From: Streptomyces malaysiense
GTDB lineage: Bacteria > Actinomycetota > Actinomycetes > Streptomycetales > Streptomycetaceae
Length of the DNA: 64,000 nt
Assembly (NCBI RefSeq): GCF_000980885.2
Contig: NZ_LBDA02000049.1
Span: forward strand, 56,221 to 120,220
Direction of reading: 5' to 3'
The position numbers and the translations under genes are program-made. The notes under the pieces were generated by a model, which saw nothing but the letters and a program-made list of their open reading frames with translations, made no database searches and had not been told where the DNA came from. Below, in pieces: positions 36,066 through 45,447 of this stretch. Every line of letters starts with the position of its first letter. Position 1 is the stretch's first letter.

Positions 36066-38369
36066 TCAGTCGGTCGCCGATTGTTCCAGACGGCCTTCCG
36101 CGTGCGCCTCCAGGCGTACGATCACCGACTTGCTCGCCGGGGTGTTGCTGGTGTCGGCGGTCGCGTCCAGCGGCACCAGCACATTGGTCTCCGGGTAGTA
36201 CGCCGCCGCGCAGCCCCGGGCCGTCGGGTAGAGCACCACCCGGAAACCGGGCGCCCGCCGCTCCACGCCGTCCCGCCACTCGCTCACCAGGTCCACGTAC
36301 GCCCCCTCGGCGAACCCGAGCGAGCGCGCGTCCTCGGCGTTCACCAGCACCACCCGGCGGCCGCCCGTGATGCCCCGGTAACGGTCGTCCAGGCCGTAGA
36401 TCGTGGTGTTGTACTGGTCGTGCGAGCGCAGCGTCTGCAACAGCAGCCGCCCCTCGGGCAGTTCGGGGCACTCCACCGGCGCCGCGGTGAAGTTCGCCCT
36501 GCCGGTGGCGGTCGGGAAGCGGCGCTCGTCGCGCGGCGCGTGCGGCAGCGCGAAACCGCCGGGCCGGGCCACCCGCGCGTTGAAGTCCTCGAACCCCGGG
36601 ACCACCCGCGCGATCCGGTCGCGGACGGCCGCGTAGTCCTTCTCGAACTCCTCCCACGGCACCACGCTGCGCTCCCCGAGCACCGCGCGCGCCAGCCGGC
36701 ACACGATCGCCGGCTCGGACAGCAGGTGCGTGCTCGCGGGCGCCAGCCGGCCGCGCGAGGCGTGCACCATGCCCATGGAGTCCTCGACGGTCACGAACTG
36801 CTCGCCGCTCGCCTGCTCGTCGCGCTCGGTGCGGCCCAGGGTGGGCAGGATCAGCGCCCGCGCGCCGGTGACCGTGTGCGAGCGGTTCAGCTTGGTCGAC
36901 ACGTGCACCGTCAGCCGCGCCCGCCGCATCGCCGCCTCGGTCACCTCGGTGTCCGGGGAGGCGGAGACGAAGTTGCCGCCCATGGCGAAGAACACCTTCG
37001 CCTCGCCGTCCCGCAGCGCGCGGATCGCCCGCACCACGTCGAAGCCGTGCTCCCGGGGCGGCGCGAACCCGAACTCCCGCTCCAGGGCGTCCAGGAAGGC
37101 GGGCGCGGGCCGCTCGAAGATGCCCATGGTGCGGTCGCCCTGCACGTTCGAATGGCCGCGCACCGGGCACACGCCCGCCCCGGGCCGGCCGATGTTGCCG
37201 CGCAGCAGCAGGAAGTTGACGACCTCGCGGATCGTCGGCACGGAGTGCTTGTGCTGGGTCAGACCCATCGCCCAGCACACGATGGTGCGCTCGGAGGCGA
37301 GTACCAGCTCCAGCGCCTGCTCGATCTTTGGGCGGCTCAGCCCCGTCGCGGCCAGCGTCTGCGCCCAGTCGGCCGACTCCGCGGCCTTGGCGAACTCCTC
37401 GAACCCGTGCGTGTGTTCCCGCACGAACTCCTCGTCGACCGCGCCGTCCGTCTCCAGGATCAGCTTGTTGAGGAGCCGGAAGAGCGCCTGGTCGCCGCCG
37501 ATGCGGATCTGGAGGAACAGGTCGGTGAGCGCGGCGCCCTTGAGCATGCCCTGCGGGGTCTGCGGGTTCTTGAACCGCTCCAGGCCGGCCTCGGGCAGCG
37601 GGTTGACGCTGATCACCTTCGCGCCGTTCGCCTTGGCCTTCTCCAGCGCGGACAGCATCCGGGGGTGGTTGGTGCCCGGGTTCTGGCCGGCCACGATGAT
37701 CAGATCGGCCTTGTACAGGTCCTCCAGGAGGACACTGCCCTTGCCGACGCCGATGGTCTCCGTCAGCGCCGACCCCGACGACTCGTGGCACATGTTCGAG
37801 CAGTCCGGCAGGTTGTTCGTGCCCAGCTCGCGGGCGAAGAGCTGGTAGAGGAACGCCGCCTCGTTGCCGGTACGGCCCGAGGTGTAGAAGACGGCCTCGT
37901 CCGGGCTCGCGAGGGCGGCGATCTCCTCGGCGATGATGCCGAAGGCGCGCTCCCAGGTGACCGGCTCGTAGTGCGCCGCCCCTTCGGGCAGGTACATGGG
38001 ATGGGTGAGCCGCCCCTGCTGTCCCAGCCAGTACCCGCTCCTGGCCGCCAGGTCGGCGACGGGATGCGCGGCGAAGAACTCCGGGGTGACCCGGCGCAGG
38101 GTGGCCTCCTCGGCCACCGCCTTCGCGCCGTTCTCGCAGAACTCCGCGGTGTGCCGGTGCTCCGGCTCCGGCCAGGCGCAGCCAGGACAGTCGAAGCCGT
38201 CCTTCTGGTTCACCCGCAGCAGCGTCAGCGCGGTGCGCCTGACCCCCATCTGCTGCTGCGCGATCCGCAAGGTGTGCCCGATGGCCGGCAACCCGGCCGC
38301 CGCGTGCTTCGGCTCCGTGACCTGCGGCGCGTCCTGCACCGGATCACCCTTGGGCGGCTTCGTCGCCAT
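36066..38369 (-). CDS. Molybdopterin oxidoreductase of the FdhF/YdeP family
   Basis: 767-residue molybdenum-cofactor enzyme related to formate dehydrogenase alpha chains and E. coli YdeP. The N-terminal DCPGCAWP (near residue 60) may hold cluster or cofactor contacts. Molybdopterin-guanine-dinucleotide contacts are suggested by NMCHESSG, GQNPGTNHPR, GRPGAGVCPVRGHSNVQGDRT (in pieces) and the C-terminal QTLRSHDQYNTTIYG. No Sec or Cys at the usual formate-dehydrogenase ligand position could be assigned with certainty. ATG 38369 has AAGGAG upstream. No electron-transfer subunit is adjacent. Reaction unknown. Confidence 0.85.
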   Translation of the reverse strand: MATKPPKGDPVQDAPQVTEPKHAAAGLPAIGHTLRIAQQQMGVRRTALTLLRVNQKDGFDCPGCAWPEPEHRHTAEFCENGAKAVAEEATLRRVTPEFFAAHPVADLAARSGYWLGQQGRLTHPMYLPEGAAHYEPVTWERAFGIIAEEIAALASPDEAVFYTSGRTGNEAAFLYQLFARELGTNNLPDCSNMCHESSGSALTETIGVGKGSVLLEDLYKADLIIVAGQNPGTNHPRMLSALEKAKANGAKVISVNPLPEAGLERFKNPQTPQGMLKGAALTDLFLQIRIGGDQALFRLLNKLILETDGAVDEEFVREHTHGFEEFAKAAESADWAQTLAATGLSRPKIEQALELVLASERTIVCWAMGLTQHKHSVPTIREVVNFLLLRGNIGRPGAGVCPVRGHSNVQGDRTMGIFERPAPAFLDALEREFGFAPPREHGFDVVRAIRALRDGEAKVFFAMGGNFVSASPDTEVTEAAMRRARLTVHVSTKLNRSHTVTGARALILPTLGRTERDEQASGEQFVTVEDSMGMVHASRGRLAPASTHLLSEPAIVCRLARAVLGERSVVPWEEFEKDYAAVRDRIARVVPGFEDFNARVARPGGFALPHAPRDERRFPTATGRANFTAAPVECPELPEGRLLLQTLRSHDQYNTTIYGLDDRYRGITGGRRVVLVNAEDARSLGFAEGAYVDLVSEWRDGVERRAPGFRVVLYPTARGCAAAYYPETNVLVPLDATADTSNTPASKSVIVRLEAHAEGRLEQSATD

Positions 38370-38511
38370 CGCACGCTCTCCTTCGACTGCGTGTACCACC
38401 TACGGGGCCGATCCTCCCACGGGGGGCTGACGCGGGGAACGGGCGGCTCCAGGGGGTGATGAGGGGATGACGAGGGGCGATGAGCGGGCGACGAGGGGAC
38501 AGGGCCGGCTT

Positions 38512-38568
38512 CGCCGCCCCGTGAGCCGCCCCGTGAGCCGCCCCGTGAGCCGCCCCGTGCGCCGCCCT
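38512..38568. repeat. 12-bp tandem repeat upstream of polA
   Basis: Three exact copies of GTGAGCCGCCCC (38521-38556) with degenerate flanking copies on both sides. The surrounding 38400-38700 is otherwise gene-free; a related purine-rich run (GGGGATGACGA-like steps) precedes it at 38455-38500. No function is evident. Confidence 0.8.
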
Positions 38569-38700
38569 CCGGGGTCCGCGGGGGCTCGCCCGCCGTGGGC
38601 CCCGCCGCGTGGCCCGTGTGGGGCCCGCCGGCCCCGGCCCTCCGGCCGCCGGGGGCACACCCGGTCCGGAGTGTCAGTGGGGCGTGGCAGGATCGGGTGC

Positions 38701-41427
38701 GTGGCAGAGACAGCATCGAAGAAGACCGACAAGATCCCCGGCGGCACCCGTCCCCGGCTGATGCTCATGGACGGGCACTCGCTGGCCTACCGCGCGTTCT
38801 TCGCGCTGCCCGCGGAGAACTTCACCACCGCGACGGGCCAGCCGACGAACGCGATCTACGGTTTCGCGTCGATGCTGGCCAACACCCTGCGTGACGAGGC
38901 GCCCACCCACTTCGCCGTGGCCTTCGACGTCTCCCGCAAGACCTGGCGCTCCGAGCGCTTCACCGAGTACAAGGCGAACCGCTCCAAGAGCCCCGACGAG
39001 TTCAAGGGCCAGGTCGAGCTGATCGGCGAGCTCCTGGACGCGATGCACGCGCCGCGCTTCGCCGTCGACGGCTTCGAGGCCGACGACATCATCGCCACCC
39101 TCGCCACCCAGGCCGAGGCCGCGGGCTTCGACGTACTGATCGTCACCGGCGACCGCGACTCCTTCCAGCTGGTCAGCGAGCACACCACCGTGCTCTACCC
39201 GACCAAGGGTGTCTCGGAGCTGACCCGGTTCACCCCGGAGAAGGTCGTCGAGAAGTACGGCCTGACGCCCGCCCAGTACCCCGACTTCGCCGCCCTGCGC
39301 GGCGACCCGTCCGACAACCTCCCCGGCATCCCCGGCGTCGGCGAGAAGACCGCCGCGAAGTGGATCAACCAGTTCGGTTCCTTCGCCGAGCTGGTCGAGC
39401 GCGCCGAGGAGGTCAAGGGCAAGGCCGGCCAGAACCTCCGCGACCACCTGGAGTCGGTCAAGCTCAACCGCGTTCTCACCGAGCTGGAGCGCCGGGTCGA
39501 GCTGCCGAAGTCGGTCACCGACCTGGAGCGCGTGCCGTACGACCGCAAGGGCGTCGCGCTGGTCCTGGACACCCTGGAGATCCGCAACCCGTCCCTGCGC
39601 GAGCGACTCTTCGCCGTCGACCCCGGTGCCGAGGAGGCCGACACCACCCCGGTCACCGCCGAGGGCGTCGAGGTCGACGGCACCGTCCTGCGCACCGGCG
39701 AGCTCGCCCCCTGGCTCGCCGAGCACGGCACGCGGCCCCTGGGGGTCGCCACGGTCGACACCTGGGCGCTGGGCACCGGCTCGGTCGCCGAGGTCGCCCT
39801 GGCGGCGGCCGGGGGAGCGGCCGCCTGGTTCGACCCCGCGGAGCTGGACGAGGCCGACGAGAACGCGTTCGCGGCCTGGCTGGCGGACGCCGGCCGCCCC
39901 AAGGTGTTCCACAACGCCAAGGGCGCCATGCGCGTCTTCGCCGAGCACGGCTGGAGCATCGAGGGCGTGCGCATGGACACCGCGCTCGCCGCCTACCTGG
40001 TCAAGCCCGGCCGGCGCTCCTTCGACCTGGACGCGCTGTCCCTGGAGTACCTGCACCGCGAGCTGGCGCCCGCCGCCGCGGCCGACGGCCAGCTGGCCTT
40101 CGGCACGGACGAGGCCGCCGAGGCCGAGGCCCTGATGATCCAGGCCCGCGCCGTCCTGGACCTCGGCGAGGTGTTCGAGGGCCGCCTGGAGGAGGTCGGC
40201 GCCGCCGATCTGCTGCGCGACATGGAGCTGCCCACCTCCGCCCTGCTCGCCCGCATGGAGCGGCATGGCATCGCCGCGGACCGCGCGCACCTCGACGCGA
40301 TGGAGCAGATGTTCGCGGGTGCGGTGCAGCAGGCCGTGAAGGAGGCGCACGCGGCCGCGGGCCACGAGTTCAACCTGGGCTCGCCCAAGCAGCTCCAGGA
40401 GGTCCTCTTCGGCGAGCTGGCCCTGCCCAGGACGAAGAAGACCAAGACCGGCTACACCACGGACGCCGACGCCCTGGCCTGGCTCGCCACCCAGACGGAC
40501 AACGAGCTGCCGGTGATCATGCTCCGGCACCGCGAGCAGGCCAAGCTCCGGGTCACCGTCGAGGGCCTGATCAAGACCGTCGCGGGCGACGGCCGCATCC
40601 ACACCACCTTCAACCAGACGGTGGCCGCGACCGGCCGGCTGTCCTCCACGGACCCGAACCTCCAGAACATCCCGGTCCGCACCGACGAGGGCCGGGCGAT
40701 CCGCCGCGGCTTCGTCGTCGGCGAGGGCTTCGAGTCCCTGATGACCGCCGACTACAGCCAGATCGAGCTGCGCGTGATGGCGCACCTCTCCGAGGACGAG
40801 GGCCTGATCAGGGCGTTCACCTCCGGGGAGGACCTGCACACCACGGCCGCCTCCCAGGTCTTCGGGGTCGAGCCGGCCGCGGTGGACGCGGAGATGCGCC
40901 GCAAGATCAAGGCCATGTCGTACGGACTGGCCTACGGCCTGTCCGCGTTCGGCCTCTCCCAGCAGCTGAACATCGAGGCCGCGGAGTCCCGCGCTCTGAT
41001 GGACGCCTACTTCGAGCGCTTCGGCGGGGTCCGCGACTACCTGCGCCGCGCGGTGGACGAGGCCCGAGCCACCGGCTACACGGCGACCGTCTTCGGGCGC
41101 CGCCGCTATCTGCCCGACCTCAACAGCGACAACCGCCAGCGCCGCGAGGCCGCCGAGCGGATGGCCCTCAACGCGCCCATCCAGGGCACGGCGGCGGACA
41201 TCGTCAAGATCGCCATGCTCAAGGTGGACGCCGCCCTGCGGGCCGCGGAACTGAAGTCCCGGATGCTGCTCCAGGTCCACGACGAAATCGTCCTGGAGAT
41301 CGCCCCCGGCGAGCGCGCCCGCGTCGAGGAGCTCGTCCGCCACGAGATGTCCAACGCCGTGACCCTCAAGGCCCCCCTGGACGTCTCGGTCGGCGTCGGC
41401 CCGGACTGGGAGTCGGCCGCGCACTAG
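38701..41427 (+). CDS. polA: DNA polymerase I
   Basis: 908-residue DNA polymerase I. Residues 1-310 are the 5'-3' exonuclease (LMLMDGHSLAYRAFFALP, DDIIATLATQA, GDPSDNLPGIPGVGEKTA). The middle is a 3'-5' exonuclease-like domain. The polymerase domain shows the A motif TADYSQIELRVMAHLSEDEG, the B motif with RKIKAMSYGLAYGLSAFGLSQ in pieces, and the C motif QVHDEIVLE. GTG start preceded by AGGA. It repairs DNA and replaces RNA primers. It is transcribed alone, with a large hairpin after the stop. Confidence 0.97.
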   Translation: MAETASKKTDKIPGGTRPRLMLMDGHSLAYRAFFALPAENFTTATGQPTNAIYGFASMLANTLRDEAPTHFAVAFDVSRKTWRSERFTEYKANRSKSPDEFKGQVELIGELLDAMHAPRFAVDGFEADDIIATLATQAEAAGFDVLIVTGDRDSFQLVSEHTTVLYPTKGVSELTRFTPEKVVEKYGLTPAQYPDFAALRGDPSDNLPGIPGVGEKTAAKWINQFGSFAELVERAEEVKGKAGQNLRDHLESVKLNRVLTELERRVELPKSVTDLERVPYDRKGVALVLDTLEIRNPSLRERLFAVDPGAEEADTTPVTAEGVEVDGTVLRTGELAPWLAEHGTRPLGVATVDTWALGTGSVAEVALAAAGGAAAWFDPAELDEADENAFAAWLADAGRPKVFHNAKGAMRVFAEHGWSIEGVRMDTALAAYLVKPGRRSFDLDALSLEYLHRELAPAAAADGQLAFGTDEAAEAEALMIQARAVLDLGEVFEGRLEEVGAADLLRDMELPTSALLARMERHGIAADRAHLDAMEQMFAGAVQQAVKEAHAAAGHEFNLGSPKQLQEVLFGELALPRTKKTKTGYTTDADALAWLATQTDNELPVIMLRHREQAKLRVTVEGLIKTVAGDGRIHTTFNQTVAATGRLSSTDPNLQNIPVRTDEGRAIRRGFVVGEGFESLMTADYSQIELRVMAHLSEDEGLIRAFTSGEDLHTTAASQVFGVEPAAVDAEMRRKIKAMSYGLAYGLSAFGLSQQLNIEAAESRALMDAYFERFGGVRDYLRRAVDEARATGYTATVFGRRRYLPDLNSDNRQRREAAERMALNAPIQGTAADIVKIAMLKVDAALRAAELKSRMLLQVHDEIVLEIAPGERARVEELVRHEMSNAVTLKAPLDVSVGVGPDWESAAH

Positions 41428-41460
41428 CCCGCGCCGCGCGCCGTGGGAGCCGCCGCACCC

Positions 41461-41516
41461 GGGCCGCCGCGGTGGGGGCGCCGTATTCCGACGGAGTACG
41501 GCGCCCACCGCGGCCC
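41461..41516 (+). terminator. Terminator hairpin after polA
   Basis: GGGCCGCCGCGGTGGGGGCG.. and the complementary arm ending CCGCGGCCC pair over about 20 bases with one bulge, around a TTCCGACGGAG loop, 33 bases after the polA stop. Confidence 0.8.
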
Positions 41517-41640
41517 GCGCAACCCGGAATCCCCCATTCCGCGCCGGTACCACAAAGACGGCCCAACCCCCGGCGGGACCGTCACTCACGTGGCCCCCGT
41601 CAAAACGCCCCGCACCCCCCGCAGCCGCAAAACTGCGGGC

Positions 41641-42036
41641 ATGGGTATACGCATGCTTCACCGCCGGACGCCCGAGACAGTCACCCGGGTCCGGGCGGAC
41701 ACCGCCTCGGCGCAGGCCCTGCCCGCCTCGCCGGTCCCGGCCCTCGCGGCCGACGCAAGCACCGCCCGCATCCCCGCCGACCCGGCCACGAGCGTCCGCA
41801 GGGCCGCCCGGAACGTCCGGCGCGGCCTCAAGGACCGCACCGCCCGGACCGGGGCTGCCGGCCGCGCCCCCGACTGGCGCCAGTGGGCCGACCTGGCCCG
41901 CGGCTATCTCGCGCTCACGCTCGCACTGGTCCCGAGATCCCGCCCCCGCCCCACCCTCACGGTCTTCGTCGCCCCCCTCGCCGAACGCCCGGTCCGCCGG
42001 GACCCCCGCGACCCCGGACCGCGCGCCACCTTCTAG
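41641..42036 (+). CDS. Small arginine-rich protein of unknown function
   Basis: 131 residues from ATG 41641 (MGIRMLHRRTPETVT). Third codon positions are almost all G or C, which supports coding. The protein is rich in Arg, Ala and Pro. A middle part (DWRQWADLARGYLALTLALVPR) could be one amphipathic helix; no known domain, signal peptide or membrane segment is clear. The ribosome-binding site is weak. It lies between the polA terminator and the leader of the transglycosylase gene. I do not recognise it. Confidence 0.5.
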   Translation: MGIRMLHRRTPETVTRVRADTASAQALPASPVPALAADASTARIPADPATSVRRAARNVRRGLKDRTARTGAAGRAPDWRQWADLARGYLALTLALVPRSRPRPTLTVFVAPLAERPVRRDPRDPGPRATF

Positions 42037-42110
42037 GGAGAACCCCCTCCCCCACAACTCAAGAGCGGGCCATCGCCGGCCCCTTGGCGGAACGCCGGAC
42101 GCGTCCCCCG

Positions 42111-42174
42111 ACGACAAGTGGCCAACCGGTGAAAGCCGGGCAGGAACGGGTGCCCCCGCGAGGCAAGTTGTCGT
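42111..42174 (+). ncRNA. Candidate folded leader RNA of the transglycosylase gene
   Basis: ACGACAA (42111-42117) pairs with TTGTCGT (42168-42174), extendable by CCC/GGG with a small bulge. Inside, CCGG-TGAAAG-CCGG and GGGCA-GGAACGGG-TGCCC form two further hairpins, giving a closed three-way arrangement like a riboswitch aptamer. It lies 160 bases before the start of a secreted cell-wall lytic gene. It does not match the ydaO (c-di-AMP), cobalamin or TPP consensus as far as I can see. Confidence 0.35.
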
Positions 42175-42334
42175 AGGGTCGCCTGCGGCGCCGTGCCGGG
42201 TGCGCGGGCCGGACACCGTCACTCATGTGAAAGGGCGCCACAGGGGCAACCGGAACGCCGGGTCGTTCGTCAGACCAGGGCGGGACACACACGTGGATAC
42301 GGACGCAGGGCGTCCTCTGGGAGGGGTTCACTCT

Positions 42335-44131
42335 ATGGCGGCGCATATCGGCAGGCGGCTGCGCAAGGGGGCGGCGACCACCGCCGTGGCCGCGGCGGCG
42401 GTCGCGGCTCTCTCCGCGTCCCAGGCTCCGGGAGCGACCGGCGAGGACCACGGCAGACAGGCCACGGCCGGCGCCTCCGTCCCCGTACCGGACCCCACCG
42501 GCGACGACGCCACGGGCAACTCGCCGTACTACACGGACCTGCCGCCCCTGAACAGCCCCGACCCGAGCCCCTCGCCGAGCGCCGGCACGCCCGTCGCCCA
42601 GGGCGCCGCCGAGGCCGGCATACCGGCCACGGTCCTCGACGCGTACAAGAAGGCCGAGGCCGAGCTGCGTTCCTCCAAGCCCGGCTGCAACCTCCCCTGG
42701 CAACTGCTCGCCGCCATCGGCAAAGTGGAATCCGGCCAGGCCCGCGGCGGCGAGGTCGACGCCGCCGGCACCACGCTGCGACCGATCCTCGGCCCGGTCC
42801 TCGACGGCCACGGCTTCGCGCTCATCAAGGACACCGACCACGGCGCGTACGACGGGAACGCCCAGTACGACCAGGCCGTCGGGCCCATGCAGTTCATCCC
42901 GTCCACCTGGGCCTGGGCCGGCCGCGACGGCAACGGCGACGGCAAGAAGGACCCCAACAACATCTACGACGCGGCCCTCGCCGCCGGCCACTACCTGTGC
43001 CGCGGCGACCGGGACCTGTCCCAGGCGGCCGACCTGCACCGCGCGATCCTCGGCTACAACGACTCGCAGGACTACCTGAACACCGTCCTGTCGTGGATGG
43101 AGTACTACAGCAAGGGCACCTACTCGGTGCCCGACGGCACCGGCGCCGCGCCCGGCCGCCGCAGCGACGACGGCACCCCGCGCACCGCGCCGTCCACCCC
43201 CGCCGCGCCCGCGAAGCCGCACCGGGGCAAACCGGGCTCGAAGGACCAGGGCGGCCAGAAGGGCCCCTCGCCCTCGCCCACGCCGTCGAAGCCCGGCGGG
43301 AACCAGGACGGCGGTGACCCGGCCCCGCGGCCGCCCGGGACACCCGACCCGACCACCCCGACCCCCGCGCCCACCCCCACCGACACGGTGGACCACCTGG
43401 AGAACGCGGGCACGGACACGGCGAAGCTCACCGCGACGGCCGGGGAGGCCTTCACCGGGACGATCAGCACCCGTGCCGAGACCGAGGCGGGCGCCGCCGT
43501 GGCCAAGGTCAGGATCCGGTTCACCATCTCCGGGGACACCGACGCCACCTTCACCGGCGGCGAGGACGTGGCCACGGTCGCCACCGACGGCAAGGGCGTC
43601 GCGAAGGCCCCCGCGCTCCAGGCCGGCGAGAAGACGGGCGACTTCAAGGTCACCGCCACCGTCGTGGGCCGCTCCCTCAAGGGCGTCGACTACCAGGCGA
43701 CGGTCACCGAACGCGCCGCCGACACCCTGACCGCCGTCACCGACGGCGACACCCCGCCGACCTGCGTCCCCGGCGGCGAGTTCGCCGGCCAGATCCAGGT
43801 GAAGGCGACCTACGAGGGCGCCGTCGCGGACAAGGTCGCGGCCACCGTCACCCTGGTCAAGTCCGCCACCGACGCCACCGAGAACGACAAGGGCCCCTAC
43901 TTCAAGGACGCCACCACCGGCAGTACCGTACGCACCCTCACCGGCCTGAAGACCGACGACAAGGGCCTGCTGACGCTGCCGAAGCTGTACGCGGACGACA
44001 CCACCGGCACGTTCCTGCTGCGCGTCACCACCCCGGGCGGCGGCACCCTCACCCTCCAGCTGACCGTGGCCCCCGACGGCACCGCCACGGCGAGCCCGTC
44101 CCCGTCCCCGAGCGCACCGGCCACCTCCTGA
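42335..44131 (+). CDS. Secreted lytic murein transglycosylase with Ig-like C-terminus
   Basis: 598-residue exported protein. The signal peptide is RRLRKGAATTAVAAAAVAAL. A Pro/Ser linker follows, then a lysozyme-like transglycosylase domain: catalytic Glu132 in AAIGKVESGQA, GPMQFIPSTW at 183-192, and YDAALAAGHYLC. After a long Pro-rich spacer (about 285-360) the C-terminal 230 residues form two beta-rich Ig-like repeats (VRIRFTISGD, VAATVTLVKS). It cuts peptidoglycan glycan strands outside the membrane. ATG 42335 has GGGAGGGG upstream. A near-300-base leader precedes it. Confidence 0.9.
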   Translation: MAAHIGRRLRKGAATTAVAAAAVAALSASQAPGATGEDHGRQATAGASVPVPDPTGDDATGNSPYYTDLPPLNSPDPSPSPSAGTPVAQGAAEAGIPATVLDAYKKAEAELRSSKPGCNLPWQLLAAIGKVESGQARGGEVDAAGTTLRPILGPVLDGHGFALIKDTDHGAYDGNAQYDQAVGPMQFIPSTWAWAGRDGNGDGKKDPNNIYDAALAAGHYLCRGDRDLSQAADLHRAILGYNDSQDYLNTVLSWMEYYSKGTYSVPDGTGAAPGRRSDDGTPRTAPSTPAAPAKPHRGKPGSKDQGGQKGPSPSPTPSKPGGNQDGGDPAPRPPGTPDPTTPTPAPTPTDTVDHLENAGTDTAKLTATAGEAFTGTISTRAETEAGAAVAKVRIRFTISGDTDATFTGGEDVATVATDGKGVAKAPALQAGEKTGDFKVTATVVGRSLKGVDYQATVTERAADTLTAVTDGDTPPTCVPGGEFAGQIQVKATYEGAVADKVAATVTLVKSATDATENDKGPYFKDATTGSTVRTLTGLKTDDKGLLTLPKLYADDTTGTFLLRVTTPGGGTLTLQLTVAPDGTATASPSPSPSAPATS

Positions 44132-44146
44132 ACCGACCGGACCTCC

Positions 44147-44183
44147 ACGGCGCCCTCCCCGCTCCCGGCGGGGAGGGCGCCGT
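44147..44183 (+). terminator. Terminator hairpin after the transglycosylase gene
   Basis: Perfect 16-bp stem ACGGCGCCCTCCCCGC with a TCCCG loop, 15 bases after the stop codon. Confidence 0.9.
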
Positions 44184-44297
44184 CGTTCGTGGCCGCACCG
44201 CTGTTCTCATCTCGCCTGCCCGTTGCTACGGTGCCCGGACCTGACGAGGCATCAGAAGAAGTCAGGGCCCGACCGACCGTCCACCGGGAGGCCCCGC

Positions 44298-44432
44298 ATG
44301 CGCGCCCTGATCGCCGCCGCGACCGGCCTCCTCCTCGCCCTCGCCCTGGTGCTCACGATCGACGCGCTCGGCACGCCGTCCGGCCGCACCTCACCGAAAC
44401 CGCTGCTGACCACGGTCCCCGCACATCCGTAA
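44298..44432 (+). CDS. SPW_0924-family small membrane protein
   Basis: 44 residues: MRALIAAATGLLLALALVL as one membrane or signal segment, then a short outside tail ending TSPKPLLTTVPAHP. The ATG is preceded by CGGGAGG at seven bases. It matches the short Streptomyces family called SPW_0924, function unknown. It precedes the DUF3068 gene by 22 bases, on the same strand, so the two may be co-transcribed. Confidence 0.75.
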   Translation: MRALIAAATGLLLALALVLTIDALGTPSGRTSPKPLLTTVPAHP

Positions 44433-44454
44433 CCCGCCCGGGAGGCAGACCGCG

Positions 44455-45447
44455 ATGCGCCGCACGGCAAGCCTGGTCCTGCTCGCCTGTGCCGTCTTCT
44501 GCGCGGCACTGTCGCCACTGACACGCTGGTACGCCTTTCCGCACCTGGCCCGGATCCCCGCGAACCAGTACCAGGACGTCGTCCTGGAGGCCAGGAACGC
44601 CACCCTCCTCGACTACGGCACCATGCGCGCGAAAAAGGTCCCCCAGGTCACCATCGTGCAGACCCTCAAGGGCGATGTGGCGGCCGCCAGGAAGATCGAG
44701 AAGACGGCACACCGGCCGGTCGTCGTCTGGAACGCCCTGTCCTACGTCCAGGGCCCCGACGGCAAGATGGTCTCCGAGGTCCCCGAACGCTACATCTTCG
44801 ACGCCCACAGCCAGGCCCCCGTCCACGCCACCGGCGAGATGGTCGACGGCGACCCGGTCCGGCGGGCCGGCATCGAGTTCAAGTGGCCCTTCCTGACGCA
44901 GAAACGGGACTACGAGTACTTCGACGCGCAGACCCGCACCACCAGCCCCATCCACTACGAGGGCACCCGCGAGTTCCGCGGCCTGAAGGTCTACTGCTTC
45001 GAACAGACCGTCCCCTGGACCCGGGTCCCCATGCCGAAGTCCATGCCGGTCAAGGGCATCACCCCGCAGACCGTCGCCAGGACCGGCACCACCCGCTGGT
45101 ACACCACGGTCCGCAGGTTCTGGGTCGAACCCGTCACCGGCGCACCGGTCTACGGCGAGGAGATCCACCGGGAGGAACTGCGCGGCGGCACCCTGCTCGG
45201 CGGCCGCGCCGAGGTCACCGCGTTCGCCGGGGACGTGAAGATGCGCGAGGACTACGTCGAACACACCGTCGCCCTCGTCAAGCACAACCGCACCCTCGTC
45301 CTCGCGCTCACCTCCTACGTCCCCCGCGGCACCCTGGCCCTCGGCCTGCTCCTGCTCGCCCTCTCCCTCGTCCTGGAGGCCCGCGCCCGCCGCCCCGCCG
45401 GCCCGGCACCCGCCCCCACGACGCGACCGCGACCGGTCAGCGCCTGA
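44455..45447 (+). CDS. DUF3068 (PorA-family) membrane protein
   Basis: 330 residues. There is an N-terminal membrane segment (TASLVLLACAVFCAALSP), a large extracellular domain, and a C-terminal membrane helix (GTLALGLLLLALSLVLEA) followed by a Pro/Arg tail. GKMVSEVPERYIFDAHSQAPV and GIEFKWPFLTQKRDYEYFD (in pieces) are DUF3068 signatures. The family is linked by name to corynebacterial PorA-type proteins, but its role in Streptomyces is unknown. GGGAGG lies upstream of the ATG. Its stop codon overlaps the convergent hrpB gene by 11 bases. Confidence 0.88.
   Translation: MRRTASLVLLACAVFCAALSPLTRWYAFPHLARIPANQYQDVVLEARNATLLDYGTMRAKKVPQVTIVQTLKGDVAAARKIEKTAHRPVVVWNALSYVQGPDGKMVSEVPERYIFDAHSQAPVHATGEMVDGDPVRRAGIEFKWPFLTQKRDYEYFDAQTRTTSPIHYEGTREFRGLKVYCFEQTVPWTRVPMPKSMPVKGITPQTVARTGTTRWYTTVRRFWVEPVTGAPVYGEEIHREELRGGTLLGGRAEVTAFAGDVKMREDYVEHTVALVKHNRTLVLALTSYVPRGTLALGLLLLALSLVLEARARRPAGPAPAPTTRPRPVSA

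Noticed and set aside
38674..42222. Very long antisense open frame opposite polA (1182 codons).
   Set aside because: It mirrors the codon bias of polA and lacks any domain or start signal. Long antisense frames are usual in such GC-rich DNA.
42037..42334. ydaO (c-di-AMP) or cobalamin riboswitch in the transglycosylase leader.
   Set aside because: A GGTGAAA stretch resembles part of both, but the rest of either consensus is missing, so I list it only as an unnamed folded leader.
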